A stretch of 64,000 nt of DNA from Dichotomocladium elegans (taxonomy: Eukaryota; Mucoromycota; Mucoromycetes; Mucorales; Lichtheimiaceae). The stretch covers positions 496,001-560,000 of the forward strand of contig JAIXMN010000002.1 of NCBI GenBank assembly GCA_025716815.1, read 5' to 3'. The notes beneath the pieces are model-generated. The model was not told where the DNA came from and ran no database searches. It saw only the letters and a program-made list of their open reading frames with translations. Made by a program: the position numbers and the translations under genes. This document shows, piece by piece, positions 23,924 through 37,329 of the stretch (within the stretch, counting starts at the first letter, position 1; each line of letters opens with the position of its first letter).

Positions 23924-26415
23924 TTATTCGCCGGGGAGCTGACCAGCGAAGTTCGAAGTGCCATGGGGACAGTTGTCAAAGTTATTATAAAGGCCTTGAC
24001 CACCGTTGCCCCACCAGTCGGGGGTATAACCGGAGCCCATCACGACACCGAAAATAACAAGGGTACAAATGGCAACAGCCGAGTCAAACGCAGCTGATGT
24101 AACATAGTTGTACTTCACTGTATGAGATTGTGGTGAAATGAAAGTTTCAGTTAGTTGTGTTTTCTCCATCCCATAGATTCTGTTTTTTTTTACTTACACC
24201 ACCAAGTTTTATGATAGCGGCGGATGTAGTACATGAAGACGAAACCTGTAGCGCACCATGATGTGAAATTGAGAGGCACGGCAGGAGGCATCATACCGGT
24301 GGCATTGAAGATCAGCGGAATATGGACATACTTAAGCCACGTGACGTTAGGGTACTTCTTGTGAGCGTACCAGAAGGGAATAGGAAGAATGAAGCCAATA
24401 AGGAAGAAGTAGAGCATACTGCTATAGATGGAGTCACCAGCGAACATTCTCTTTGGACCAATGGTACCCCAAACGATTGAAGCAGCATAGAATGTACGAG
24501 CACTCGGGCAGGTAAACGGGTAGGCGTGGGGGGTGCAGACATTCTCAACAGTGTCCAGGACCCATCGAGCGGTAATAAGATTCACAGTACCGCCGATAAG
24601 TGTACCGACGACCTGGGCGTTGAACATAGCGCGAGGCGGAATCTTGAGATAGTGGCCAAGCTTGAGATCCTGCACAAAGATGATGCACTGGTATGAGGAA
24701 ATGTAGCCGTAAGTTTTGAAGGTGACGTTTGCAATAGGTTTTCCGGGTAGAGCAAAGCCAATGATAAATTCAGTGATGATGTTAAGACCAGGAAGCTGGT
24801 TGGTGAGCGCACAGACGATGCCGATAGGGAGGACGAAGAAACCTGCAATTGCGACAGCGAGGAACATACCCCACCAAGGTAATTGCATGGGCCAGCAATA
24901 GAGTACCGCGAAGGAGACACCGAACGATATAAAGAAAATGGCCATGTACCATAACTGAGGGACCTCAGGGTAAGCACGCATAAGCTTGCCGTGGATGTCC
25001 ATATCCTCCGTCCGGGAACGCTTGTACTGCTGGATGATATCCTTTCCGTGATACAAGACAGTGTGGGTGATGACAGACGTAAGGCCAGCAAACATGATAC
25101 CATAGGTGAACGCAAAGAAGCTGGTCATGTACATGGGACCATATTCTTCGTAAGCAGTGTCATTGATGGTATTGTCGGGATTAAGTACTCGCGAGTTGTC
25201 CCAGTAGTTGCCGTCCTTGTCGAAGAGCTCAGAAGTAATAATGGGGAATTTCTTAGACTCCCAGACATTGGTGTAATAAAGGATAGGTGAGAGCACCCAG
25301 GCAACAATGATAAAACCGACAGCAATGTTGGCAATAGCCCACCAGGGCACAACCAAAGGAGTCAACAAGTAAGAGACCATAGTCTGCCAGTCAAAAGTGA
25401 GCGCAAGCATTCCAAGGCCGTTCAAGCCACTGGTAAGCTGACCGAGGACAACATTGTTCGGAGCAATCCAGCACGCCCACGAGAAAAAGGTCAGAACCTG
25501 GAAGAAGTAGCCAGGAATCCAATAGTAGACGAACATTCCGGCGAAGGCATACAAGAAATATCGGAAACGGGTGGGTCCAGTCCAGTCCCTGTAAGGGAGT
25601 GTAGATATGTTAGTCGTGTCATATCCATATAGAACCAAGACGACCAAGGCATCGACTTACTTGTCAACAATATGGAAAGAACGGAAGAGAGAGATGTTCG
25701 AGAGATTACCGGGCCAGACCATGGAAGGCGGGTAAACAAGGTAAGGTCGAAGGAAACCAGCCATACCGTAACCCAGTAGCTATGTAAGCGCATGTTATTT
25801 CACCGAAGTATCTGGGCAGGAATAGATGTCCGACTATCGTACCTGGGTTGTCCAGACAAGCAGAATACCACCTCCATAACCGATGTCGACGCCGTAGAAA
25901 ACCCTCTGGATAGTAAGAATATCAATAGCGTAGGCGGTGCCTGAGGCGCAGTTGGCCATAATTGTAATCAAGACGTGTTCTTTGATATTAAAGGGTCCAG
26001 GATTGAAGAAACGGGACCTGGGGATGACCTTTTCCAAGAACTTGCCAATAGGATATGAAATCAGCTGAATAACGAGCGCGGACACCGTCATAGCGTTCTG
26101 TCGGAACCAAAAGAACATGTTCACAAAGGCCAATGCTGCAGCGAAGATGATACCGAGGAACCACATACGGAAGGTATAAACGGGCAAAGTTGGATCGTCA
26201 GTGCTAAGATTGAATCATGTGAGTTGACACAGAAATAGGAGCGATTTTCAATCATACTTTGGCACGATGGCTCGGACTTCTTCAATAGGAGAGTCCTCGT
26301 CGCCATCGGTATACGAATTTCCGCTTTCGTGATCATATTTCTCTGCGTATTCGGGTTTTTCATTGATAGATCCGTCGACCTGCCCATCTAATTCGTGCTT
26401 GGTGACCTGCGCCAT
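23924..26415 (-). CDS. OPT-family oligopeptide transporter
   Basis: Five minus-strand exons: 26415-26258, 26203-25843, 25779-25661, 25588-24198 and 24117-23924, total 2223 bases, giving 740 residues, typical for fungal OPT proteins. The short acidic cytoplasmic N-terminus is followed by many hydrophobic helices (about 14 or more). OPT signatures are clear: FNPGPFNIKEHVLITIMAN near the start, WDFxxM-like and CWIAPNN segments, LPGKPIANVTFKTYGY, and HYLKIPPRAMFNAQVVG containing the KIPPR motif. These transporters take up small peptides (often tetra- to pentapeptides, or glutathione) with protons at the plasma membrane. All junctions keep phase, and no lesion is seen. No regulatory element was identified. 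Confidence 0.95.
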
Positions 26416-29400
26416 GGTGAATTAGATATATGTTGCTGTCAATAGAAAAAATCAACAGCAGCGAAGCGAAGTAAAATATTAAGTATACGGGAAGATAAAC
26501 GCTGGCACGGGGTAAGAATATAAGACTAAGCTGGCTTTTATAGGTGTAGGGCATGCCGTTGATAAGACCAGGTGAGGTGATGCTGGTTTTCCCATCAAGT
26601 GCTATTGGTGCTTGTACGAGCGTGAGGTAGTACTAGGCAAGTTTTGACAGTTAAGTAATAAATGTCCAGATAAAGACATTTTGTTATCGGCAAGATGGAT
26701 CACGTATTTTTTCAAGGAAACTGAGAAACTCAAATCACCTTTCAGGGCATCTTGTACCATGATAATTAGTCTACAGATGGGAAATAGAGTTTATACCCGC
26801 CGCCTTCCACAAGGGTGGGTGGCTTCGTTTTAAATTTCCGAATCGGACAAGTATATCCTTTTTTGGCAGCCGCTGTGAGGTGACGGTGTCGGACTTTATA
26901 GCAACTTTCCACGACCCTTTTGTCCCTCTTGCCGCCCAGACCATTTTCCTCTCGACAAAGTATAGATTGTAAAAACTGTACGTTCTTATTATGCTTTTTT
27001 TGTCCAATATTTTGTATCTACCGCATACTAAGCTCACAAAACTTGCGCCGCTGATGCCCGAGAGTCGATATCTGGATCTGCAGCGATGTTCGAACGAAGT
27101 CACCTGCACTATTTTCGAGCTGGATCACATGGCGTTTAAAAACACCTGTGGGACCAAAAACGCAGAAGTACAGTATCCTAAAACAGTAAAATAGCTGATC
27201 CAGTCAAGGATGGAAGATCGTTTTTTCCCGCAAACTTACATTGACGATGCAGATTCAAAACACTTGGCCCCGTTATAAAAAAAAATAGGCAAGGTTATCT
27301 ATAGCATCCCGGTGGGAAGCGGTCCTTAGAGATGAGATAATCAGTTTGCTGCTTAATCCTTGCCAGCAAATATCTATCTATCGCGTTTGGCTCGTGAAAC
27401 TCAATGATTTTTAACAATATAACCATCTCTCGTGGAAATATCTCCCCCCAAACCCTTCCACAAAGTCCTCCACTCCCTCATTTCCCATACCTGGCGTCAC
27501 CAACGGGCATAAAAAAGTCCAACGAAATCGCTATCAGCAACACTGGACGCCATTCAGCTTCATATCTAATGTATAATATTGCTCAATCTCCGATTGTCTG
27601 TAGTATTACAAATACAAGTGTCCCCGAGACATTCTTTGCCGAGAAGCAGAGCACCGATTAATCATAGGGAGGAGGAGACACTGCATCTATCGCTGTGGTT
27701 ACACATAAAAGCAAGCGACCATTACCCTCAGCCCTCCATGGTTTTTCAAGCTCTTGTAGTTATGCTTCTACTCCACCAAGTTTCAAAATATTAACGTCAC
27801 GCTCATCATCAGATACTTTTAAACACGGGACATACGATGTATAGAGGAGCAACAACATTCACTGTTAACATTTGGTCCTCTCCGAATTATGTTGTTCAGC
27901 ATCGCCAGCGGCATCTTGGAGGATGATATTCAACTTCACTCTTCCTTTCTAAACGTGCCATACTTCGTTTTAACATATGACTTCGAGCGGTTCTATGCGC
28001 CGCTCTTTTTTATTATAAAAATAAATCATGAAGTGCTGCACGAAATCAGTTCCATTTTCATCACACAAATGCTCCTGAACCGCTGTGGAACATTACTGGC
28101 AACAACCACCACACCGACGAACAACGACATCCTGTAAAATGGCAATCGATAATATCTCGAGAAAGTTACGGATATGCGACAGGACGGTTGTTCTGCATAA
28201 TATTGGAAAGGGTCCTTATGGAGAAGAGCAATACAAATTGATGAAGCTATCCAATTGCTTGACTCCTAAGACCTTATCTGTCCCATATTCAGTACACTAG
28301 TAACATTTTTGTATCCCATTAACGCACAGGGCAAGACCCTAAAACAGAATACATTCGCCTTTCATGTAACGAAGCACTTTATACATCTCGTACACAGCAT
28401 CAATTTTCCTTTATAGGTTCTCTTCCAATCGCACACGCAGCGCAATTAGATGAGACGGCGCACGTCGATATCCGATGTACTTCGGTGTCTGGGTAACAGG
28501 GGCAACAGATATTTCCTTCTACGATATGTAAGAGTAGATGAAGTTGTGGCGAGAGAAAAAAGCTTCTTATCATCCAGGAGCCTGCAATTCTAACAGGGGT
28601 TTCGGTGGGGTCGGACCCGACCCGATCATTTACACACTGATGGCGCATGTACTGAATAGAAATTCTTTTTTCTTTGATGGTGTTCTAACCAACCCTCAAA
28701 GTCTAACAACCATGTTGTGTAGAAACAAGTTGTAATGCGGAAATTAGGATAAATGAAACATTTGCTGGCATTTCAAACTCGCATCATCAACTTGCATGTA
28801 ACCTGGTGGAAATAAATTGGATATCAAGGCTGTTATGAAATCAATGCAAAAGACACACCTCGATGTTAGTAGATGAGTCAAATTATGGATTTGTTATGCT
28901 AATATACAATCATTACAAAACGTAGCAGAAAGACTTAAGGGCCAAGTGTTTCAGTTGAAAGATGCATACTCACATCATTTGTATTCTTGAAAAGATATTT
29001 ATCAATAGTTGTTCCAGTCAATACGAAATTCTGCTACGACATCCAAGGAATAGGAAAACCATGAATCAGTGAATCATGCCCACCAAGGGACTATCAAGTC
29101 TCGCCCTAAATCATTATGAAACACCCGAAGAAAACACGAGTACGTACGGCAAGCAATGTGATAAGAAACTCATGAATATTCCTGCAGTGACATGCTACAT
29201 TATGTATGGCAAAAAACATTAGTTTCATGAAAGGAAAAAGCGAAGGTGCAGTCTATACCTACGTGGTAAGTGGTATTAATTATCCATTCAAGCGTGCTAA
29301 TACGAACGCGCCAGATAATAAATGCTATTCTGCTTAGTTTATCTGCCCATAAACCGACCCATAACGTCAAAAGTATCAAAGGCATACTATGGGATAGCTC

Positions 29401-32400
29401 AAAGGCTCTTGGCAACGGTTCTACGGTGGGCAATCTGGAGCGGCGCTTCAAAAAGAAGAGTGGCAGGTTATCACGACAATCGCTGTCGGTTCAACTAACA
29501 TTGTAAACGTCAATAAGCCGTTGAAAGTCATACCAGAGCCGGAAGTAAGACTGAATAAACAACCTCTAGCTTGAAAATCAAACGAACCGACCTGCGATAA
29601 ATCTCAGGAATGTTGGTGGCTAAATAGTACGATAATACTAACTGGATTTCTCCAGACTAGATGTGTCAAGTTTTTGAAACATGATGGAACGTCGTAATTA
29701 TTGCGAGCCGATAATATAGTAATGGTCAGTCGGGAAATAGTAAATGGGCACGTATTATCGTGTATAGTCTTAAAGATAGCGACATTGCTTCTGGACTCTA
29801 ATCGACATTGATATTCGTTGACTGATACAAATCTTGTCCGTATCGTTCCAATATAACTAGCAGCAGAGGTCCGAAGATTCGTCTCGTTTTCTGGTGCTTA
29901 AACGTGAAGATATTGAGGCCTTTCGAAAATAATATTAAGGGTGTGCGCTCTAGTCTTCGGATTGGATCATATTACTTCTTCACACTGCATGCTTTGTGGT
30001 GAGTGGTGGCCTGCACTCTAACAAAATGAAACGTTGAACAGAGGAAGGAGTAAATAAGAAGCCACAGTCTTCCTGAAACGTCTCTTCCAAATTGGATATA
30101 ATTCGCCTTTTTTGATTAGACACGCTCAAAATTTCCAAGAATACCCGAACGCCTTCATTTCAAGACCAAACGAGGACGGAGTGAGGTTCATAGGGCCTTT
30201 AAAGCACTTACATACTGTTCCATCACGATCGTTTAACGCCTCTGCTATTCGTTTCGTAGCGCCAACATACTATGAGCAGTGAAGGCCTTTGTATGCGTAC
30301 TTTTTGGGTTGTCCGAAGTGTCAAATTTTAAAAAGACCACCTTCACCCCAATATATCCAAATAGATAGAAATATTGGCTTTTTGAGTCGACTTCTTCAAA
30401 CTTTCAAAGGACGTCTATGCTACTGCATAAATACGACACACATACACATGCACATCCTGGCCATCTAATTCCTGCAAATTACTGTTATCACGCATCTGAC
30501 TGCAAGACACCAGTAATGACATGGCCTGAATTGTGTTAGTGCTTAATCCGGAAAGTCACTGGTGCGTTGGCCTGTCGTTGTGTGACATAAAATTGCAGTT
30601 GTTAAACATATGAACTGTTTTCTTCCGATACACACAAGCCTTCCCGGATTGTAGGAGCTATATGTATATTTTGCCAAGAGTTCTTCTGAGAATAGGTCGT
30701 ACTGATTCTGCGGAACCCATCTCTAAGCTGCAGAGCGGTCACCTATGTCTATAGTACAGATTTTCCCTAATAGTGATATCTCTTCTATTAGCCTAAGAAG
30801 CTACAGATTTTTTAAAACCCAAAAGGCCCAGGTTTTCAAAATGTAAGAGCTGGCTCTTTCTATATCTCGATAAAGATGGGGGTTCATTCGTGCAACACTT
30901 ACGGTTTGGGTTATTTCTCATGACGTTCTCTTCTGGTCATACTGATCGGGATAATACCTCAAAAACGGCCCCTACAAGGCTCAATCCACAATCGAGGATA
31001 GAGGAAACTTTTGGGATAACAACACAGCTATTATAATGCTCTTTAGAAAATTACTACTCGATAAGGTCCCGCTGCCGTGTGTTAAAAGAATGGTTTATAG
31101 CAAATACAATATCTATTACCATTGGGAATATCGAAATATGTTGAAGAGTTAGGTACAACATTTCTCCTCGCCATCCTGACCCGCCTTCCTTTAATGGGCT
31201 GAGAAAGGGAAGGTATTGACTACCGACGCATTAAGAAATAGCATTTTCTTGATATCTTTTTTGCGCATATTTAAATGAACTGGCATGATATTTATCTTCA
31301 CCCTTTGAATTGCTACCATTTTTAATGTTTTACCCCACGGTATATAAATACATACAGGTGCTTTTTGTGAGATATGCTGTCGATCATGCAAATGGCAAAA
31401 AGTAGAAGTCGTCCTGTTACATTTGAAAAAGTATGTAGTTGTGGGAATTTCACAAATGGGTGCACAAGGATCAAACTCAATTTTACATTGCTGATGGTTA
31501 ATAGAGTTGCAATGGTGTAAACTGTAGAGATCACCTTAACTTTAAAGCAGGCGCCGCATATTTTAAACGAGTTGTGCGTCTTGATATCATGCACAGGTTA
31601 AATAGACTACTTAGCTCGCGCCCTTCCAGTTCTGGAGTAGCACATGAAGATGGGTACGATATCGAGTGCATGTACGAAAATGACGCACGGAACAAACTGG
31701 CGCCGTTGCTGAAACGATTTAAAAAATCATGCCTTGATATGCGACTTTGCATGTGAATCTACGGATGATACAATTGATGGAGGCGTGCGTTTTTTTCAAG
31801 GTTGGCTTGTTCTCGCACCGGCGATAGTATCCTACATAGTATGCATTGCGCGGCTATATAATGCTTGAGCTTGCTACAATGTATATTCCTCTTCGAAAAG
31901 GCATAACCGCCCGGTTGGATGACCTTTGTGAAAAAGCGTGAATATACCATATTCGTACACTGTTCCAAGTAAAGCGTACATATTTTTAATCTGACAATTG
32001 ATGCATCCTTGAGCATATCTGCTTTGGCAAAGTGCTGGGGACCAGTTTTATCAAAGAGAGCCATTGTATAGTCTGCCGAGTACTGTAGCCCAGAATTGGA
32101 GAAGTTTGTCAGAGCACAGTGAACGTCTTCACAGACGAACTTTTGACAAAACGATGAATGTGGATCAGGCTTTTGAATGACTGTCTAGTAATTGTCGCTG
32201 TACCACTACTCAAAACAACAGCAGGAATGATCTGGTGTTAGAGTGAAGTACACCCTGCAGCAGCGGAAAAAGAGGAATATCGGCGACAAGTATAAAAGGT
32301 AAGATAGTGTGTTTACAAATCCATAGACTATATAGAATATTCCATTGCTTCAAATATATGTGCGTGCCCATCCATAGAGATTAAACACATATCTTAAGTT

Positions 32401-32416
32401 TGACTATCTCTGATCT

Positions 32417-32453
<37 letters not shown>

Positions 32454-34414
32454 TAATATCAAAATCCAAAATCCCCAAACTCTCCTATGAGCTGCAAGTA
32501 TAGTCACCCCAGCCAGCCCGTATTTTGCTACGAAATCCTCATCTATCTTCGTTTTATAAGAGTAGGCAAGTTAATGAAATGCCCTCACGCTCTCTGAACG
32601 CAAAGTTTGGCGATAAAAGATCGTGTCCATGATGAGAAATAGATTTGTCCCGATCTGCCAAATACAATGAACCTAATTGCGCTTTTGGCGCCCGGTTGTC
32701 TTTGAAGAGAAACTGCAGGGCATTCTCTAATGAGAGCAAAACCAGGAGAAGCTGTTCTATCTACGAGAGTACGAGACTTGAAGCCATAAAAATGACGATA
32801 CCACAGATCCGACGTCTTCTGTTATGTCTTGCCATGGTACGAAGGTCTTTCCTGTTATGTTACTCCGAAAAATATCAAAAAAAGCACCATTTAATGCTGT
32901 ATTCTGCGGTTCTTGTATATGCTCAAGCCAATCTGCACAACTGGCAGGAAAGAGGGAGAATGGTAAACCAGGCTTGTTGAACTGAAATCCTGCAGCAAGA
33001 GTTACTATGTAGGCATGATATATATCCGCTGAGGATCTCGGAAAAGTTGGTACGATACCATGGTAGAAGTTGTTGAGAAAAATGATCGTGCTCACATATC
33101 CCAGAGTAACGAGTGTGGAATAAGAGAGGAAGATTGCGAGGGGGATGCATCAATCCTTTCCGCGCACCTTATCGCTCACGTCCATATCTCAGATATAATA
33201 GCCACAGATCTGGCTTCGGCTTCTGGAAGCAATCCCTCAGTACGATGCAAGATCCTGATACAATAGCATTGTGCACTATGGTGATCCCTGCAAGGAATAT
33301 TGGAGTTAATGAAAATATGTTTCCCTAAACCATTCGGGAAATGTGATCCTCTTTTGCGATCATCTGGCTTATTGTCAAATAAAAAGTGGCAAGAACGGAA
33401 AAGCAGAGATGCTCCAAAAAATAAGGTAATTGTCCATAAGACGATTTCTGAAACGCATGTCTTCCTTACATACCACTCAATTTGCAAGGCATGTATGTGT
33501 ACCGCCATCATTCACAGTCGTCGGGAATGTCAGTTACAGATTTATTCACGTTTAATCGTGCACTGAGTATCTCTTGATGGATAAAAAAACACTCGGCTTT
33601 CCGCTGTAAAACACTAATTGACATTCCATTCTTCAATAGCACATCGCTTGACGCACGCCATTTCAATAAAGCTCGGCATCCATGGAGAGTAACATGAATG
33701 TTTGCAAGTGCTGTCATCTAGAGAAAATACGTACTTCCACTCAGCATGATCGGGTTCATACTGACAAACGAAACGGGCCATTGTCGCGGTGACAAGGATC
33801 TTGGGAGGACTTATATTCGCATATGTCAAACCAGGATTTTTTTCAAGAGATCAACATCAGATATGGAGCTTCCTTAACTTGATTGAATGTTTTATCGATC
33901 AGACTGTACAAGTTAAGCTCTTCCCTCTTTCTTCTACAAGATCATGAACAGTACAACCCACCGTGTTGCAACGGCCGTACTTGGCGGCTTAGGAATAAAT
34001 ATTGGGAAAGTAGAATATGACATCAGTTTAAAACGAAATAATGTTCACCTCGATACGTAGCCTAATCCCTCCTCCATGCAACAACTAGTAAGCTGATGAT
34101 TATCTACCTAAAGAGCTAGATCAGCAATAGCATGGAAATAGAAATGCAAAACAGATGGACACCGTTATTTACAGTATCTGGCAGCACCAACACAAGCGAG
34201 ATACGAGAGAACAACGTCTCTCCGTGCGCCCGTGCGCAGAAGAAAGATAGAGGGAGATAGAGAGGATGGTGATCCTGCTTGCATATATTATCTAAAAGCT
34301 GCTAAAGAATGGTAGCAAATGGCGGGGGTCCTTCATTTATTGCGTACTAGATTTGGGTACAGTTCCAAAACGTAAACGCGTTTTTTGCGCAATTAAACAG
34401 AGGGTCTTGTCAGC
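26416..34414. other. 8-kb gene-poor region
   Basis: No family was recognised across this stretch. Open frames are short and poor in splice continuity. Minus-strand frames at 33829-33614, 33717-33508, 33511-33176, 33095-32757 and 32739-32554 form a loose series. One (33511-33176) contains a hydrophobic helix, and another reads GAFFDIFRSNITGKTF, so a degraded or poorly modelled membrane-protein gene at 32.5-33.9 kb cannot be excluded. The apparent joins would need introns of under 20 bases or pass through stops, so I do not call it. Confidence 0.4.
32414..32453. repeat. Compound (TC)n(CG)n microsatellite
   Basis: About 12 TC units followed directly by about 7 CG units in the gene-poor region. 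Alternating CG is a Z-DNA-prone sequence, and the TC run is a polypurine/polypyrimidine tract. No gene is nearby. Confidence 0.9.
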
Positions 34415-35533
34415 ATGATCCAATCTCCTCCTTTCCAGAGTTTCTTTTTGACAAAGAAAGTTCGTCATCTAAGCACGATCAATCCTTCTGTGGGTCTTGC
34501 GCGGTTGATGGCTTTCGAATATTTGAAGACGCGGATGTTCGGTAGTACTACACAATTACTCTCAGCAGTGGAAATGATGTGAGTGATATGTATTGCTATG
34601 GAACGACAGCCATACATATCTGACTCTTCATATGAAAAGCAACACGAAGCATATACATAAAATGAGTGGAGGTAGGAGGTGGGAATAGTAGGCTCCCGCG
34701 TTTGATATCAGTAAGACGCTGCCAACGCGATTAACCGTCAAAAAGGATTCCTTCTTGGATTGTAAATGGCCAATCCCCCAGTTATCCCGATCCTCAATAA
34801 ATCAGTTTCCTTCCACCGTTTCTTTGGTCAGTTCCACGTATCGGCGACGCATTCAGATATCCTGCGGATGGATCTCCCATCCATTGACAAACGAATTTAT
34901 GAGACGCTATAACGGGTATATGCGCCATAGGATAAAAAGTAGAAATGTTACCCCATAGTGCGGAAAGTTAAAAGTCGGTGAAACAATGGCCTTTGTGCGC
35001 ATTTATTGTGGTCGCTACGTTGACGTTGAGCAACGAGCTAAGGTAAGCGGCGCTCTCACCTCCTCACCCCTGAGGTTTGGAACAACTCCGTCAACGTTCC
35101 TTAGGAATCTGGGTTGAAAAAAAAAAAGATGGCCAACGTTGTGCGACATAGCTTTTTGCCACTCCTGCAACATTGGCCTCCGAGATAGACAGCCTTTGAG
35201 GATTCCTTTGATTTGGTTCCTCGAGTTTCAACTCTGATGCACCGACTTCTGGAGCCATTGGGCTATGATTGGAAAGAAATAATTGCAGAAAACAGAAGAT
35301 GTATTAATTTATACAAGGAACCTGCTGATCGACACTTTTCCTTCCTTTGTATGGATGTATACGCGGAGTTTATCTCGCAGATCGAGCAAACGCAGGCAAT
35401 AGTACAGGTGGTTACACAAGTTACAAGATCTGCTGACATATTGTGCATCTGTGGTGTCGTTGTCTTTCCTCCTTACGAAACAAGTCCCCACTCGCTTTCG
35501 TGCCAAAAAAGAGGGCCGAGGAAAAAGCGATAG
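34415..35533 (+). CDS. Candidate multi-exon gene with mitochondrial-type N-terminus, function unknown
   Basis: Exon 1 (34415-34578) begins MIQSPPFQSFF and contains KKVRHLSTINPS, a classic-looking mitochondrial presequence (basic, Ser/Thr-rich, RxLST), ending at a GTGAGT donor. Exon 2 (34712-34761) continues in frame as IKTLPTRLTVKKDSFLD up to a GTAAAT donor. A later exon ends ...MAFVRIYCGRYVDVEQRAK at GTAAGC (35044) and joins in phase 0 to TAFEDSFDLVPRVSTLMHRL, LEPLGYDWKEIIAENRR and HFSFLCMDVYAEFISQIE. The link between exons 2 and 3 is weak: acceptor after 34974 keeps frame but lacks a pyrimidine tract, so the two halves could be separate genes, with the second starting at ATG 34986. The stop may be at 35533, or near 35564 if a last intron is used. 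I recognise no family. Both halves show codon-like constraint at splice borders. Confidence 0.45.
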
Positions 35534-35612
35534 TGTGTGTGTCATGCAAAATACTGTAAATTAAAAAAAACATGTACTACTCCTAAATGGGATGGGGTTT
35601 CTGCGGGATTTA

Positions 35613-37329
35613 TCAATGATTGTCGGTAAGGTAGGACGTAGACGACAATGTGTAGCGATCGCTGTCAGGTTGGAGATATCGATGGTTGTCCTCAAAGGTA
35701 TTTCGTGGCAGTTTGGCACGTGCCATATTAGTCATTGCATTGTAATGAAGCTGATCGACCTCAATCTGATCAGGTTTTTCTGAGGATATGGTAGTGTCCA
35801 TATCGTCTATGTTCCAATTTCTCGAGATGATTCCTTTGTCTGCGTCAAGAGCACCCACAGCATTGAGTGTCCATTTTCCATGGCCGCTTTCGAGATTTCC
35901 AATGCTATTGGCCCCACCACCGGCTGTTGCAGGTTGTGGAGGGTCATTGATACAGTCATCGTCCGTGGAGCCAAAGTTGTTGGCAAGCGTGGCCATGCGA
36001 GGACTAAGAGAACAATCAGTTTCTCCCCGCATTTGCAATGATCTTGTTCACTCACTTGAGAATGATACCAAAGAATATCACGGATGTAGCCATGGCACCG
36101 TTAAGCATCCAAATGCATGCGAGGGTGACATTGTATTCCGTTACGAGAATAATGCTAACTCGGCGAGACGCGTAGATAATCATCATGATGACAAAGAGCA
36201 ATAGGCAGGAAGTACCTGCCGCCACGAGGATTTTTACCTAGTCAAAGACAAGTGAAAAAGATAGGATACCAGGAATGAGCTTAGTTTGGCATATCGCATG
36301 GATGGTTTCCTTTTACCTTACCTTGAGAATACCAAGTTTTACATTTTCAATCGCAATATCGGATTTGCGTTCCAAAAGGTGACGACGCAGAAGACCCAGG
36401 AGGCGGATACCGGCATAGAGAATAAGGATGCCCAGGCAGCCTGTATAAAATGCCCACAGCCAGTAGAGTGCATTGGTGTATCTCTCGGCATGGTAAACAT
36501 CACCACGGAGACCATATATACCAGATGCAATGGAACAAATATTATTCGTAACGTGGGGGCCGAACAGGAATATGATAGTAATTATATTAACCACAACCGG
36601 TGTCCCGACCCACCGGTCATAGATGATCCTGTTGCTCTTAAGGTTCACGCATTAGATGAAGAATACACAATTTTGGGCCAGTTCAAATTAAAGTGATACA
36701 TACTTCGGAAATGGTATGGGCGATCCCAAAAAGGTAGCATGCAAATGCACCAATGCCGTAGTGCCAAGGGACTTCAAAGAGGACTATGCGCGAACGATTC
36801 AAGTTTTGATACTCGTGTCAACTTTGGATGAATGGGTCGTTGGAAAAGGAATGGGGCTTACAGGAGCGGAAAGCAACATTTGGAGCAGCATCTGTCACCA
36901 TGATGATAGCATGGATCATTTGAACTAAAAAAAGAAGTTGGGTAGAATCAGAGCGCAAGTAAATAAGCTTCTATATTGGTTAGAAAGACGTACGCAGATT
37001 GAATATCGCGCCAAACATGATCAAAGACTCAATTGGCTTTGGACGCAGTATTCCTGTGCGCCAATTGAATATGCTCTGGGAGAGATTGACCTTACGATGA
37101 TAGAGAAGAGCACAAGCTAGATCCCACGCATCAATTTCAATTTTCGCTCTTTCGTTGACAGCCCAAGCGTACCACTGGCGCCAATGACTCCGGATATGGC
37201 AGCAAGCGAGATATAAAAAGGCCGCATATGAACCTCCTCTTCGCATCCGTAGATAGTCAGCCGCCAATCGCAGTGGCAAATGCCATTTTCATCGCATATT
37301 CTGGAAAAACCGTCCGCGGTGGCTGACAT
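35613..37329 (-). CDS. Polytopic membrane protein, about seven helices, function unknown
   Basis: Seven minus-strand exons: 37329-37173, 37116-36994, 36924-36862, 36783-36704, 36636-36322, 36237-36056 and 36003-35613. The total is 1311 bases, giving 436 residues, with phase kept at every junction. After a Cys-rich outer N-terminus (RICDENGICHCDW) come helices around PFYISLAAISGVIGAS, IESLIMFGAIFNLLQMIHAI, GIGAFACYLFGIAHTIS, TPVVVNIITIIFLFGPHV, LYWLWAFYTGCLGILILYAG, ILVAAGTSCLLLFVIMMIIY and VTLACIWMLNGAMATSVIFF. The hydrophilic C-tail has about 130 residues. The layout looks receptor-like (outer N-terminus, seven helices, long inner tail), but I cannot tie it to a named GPCR class. The motif SIFNWRTGILRPKPIE between helices is likely a conserved cytoplasmic loop. 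Confidence 0.75.

Noticed and set aside
24716..25290. Plus-strand frames within the OPT gene
   Set aside because: Antisense to the OPT coding sequence, which has continuous motifs and correct total length.
32554..33829. Multi-exon minus-strand gene model joining five frames
   Set aside because: The joins require introns shorter than 20 bases or pass through stops, and no family was recognised.
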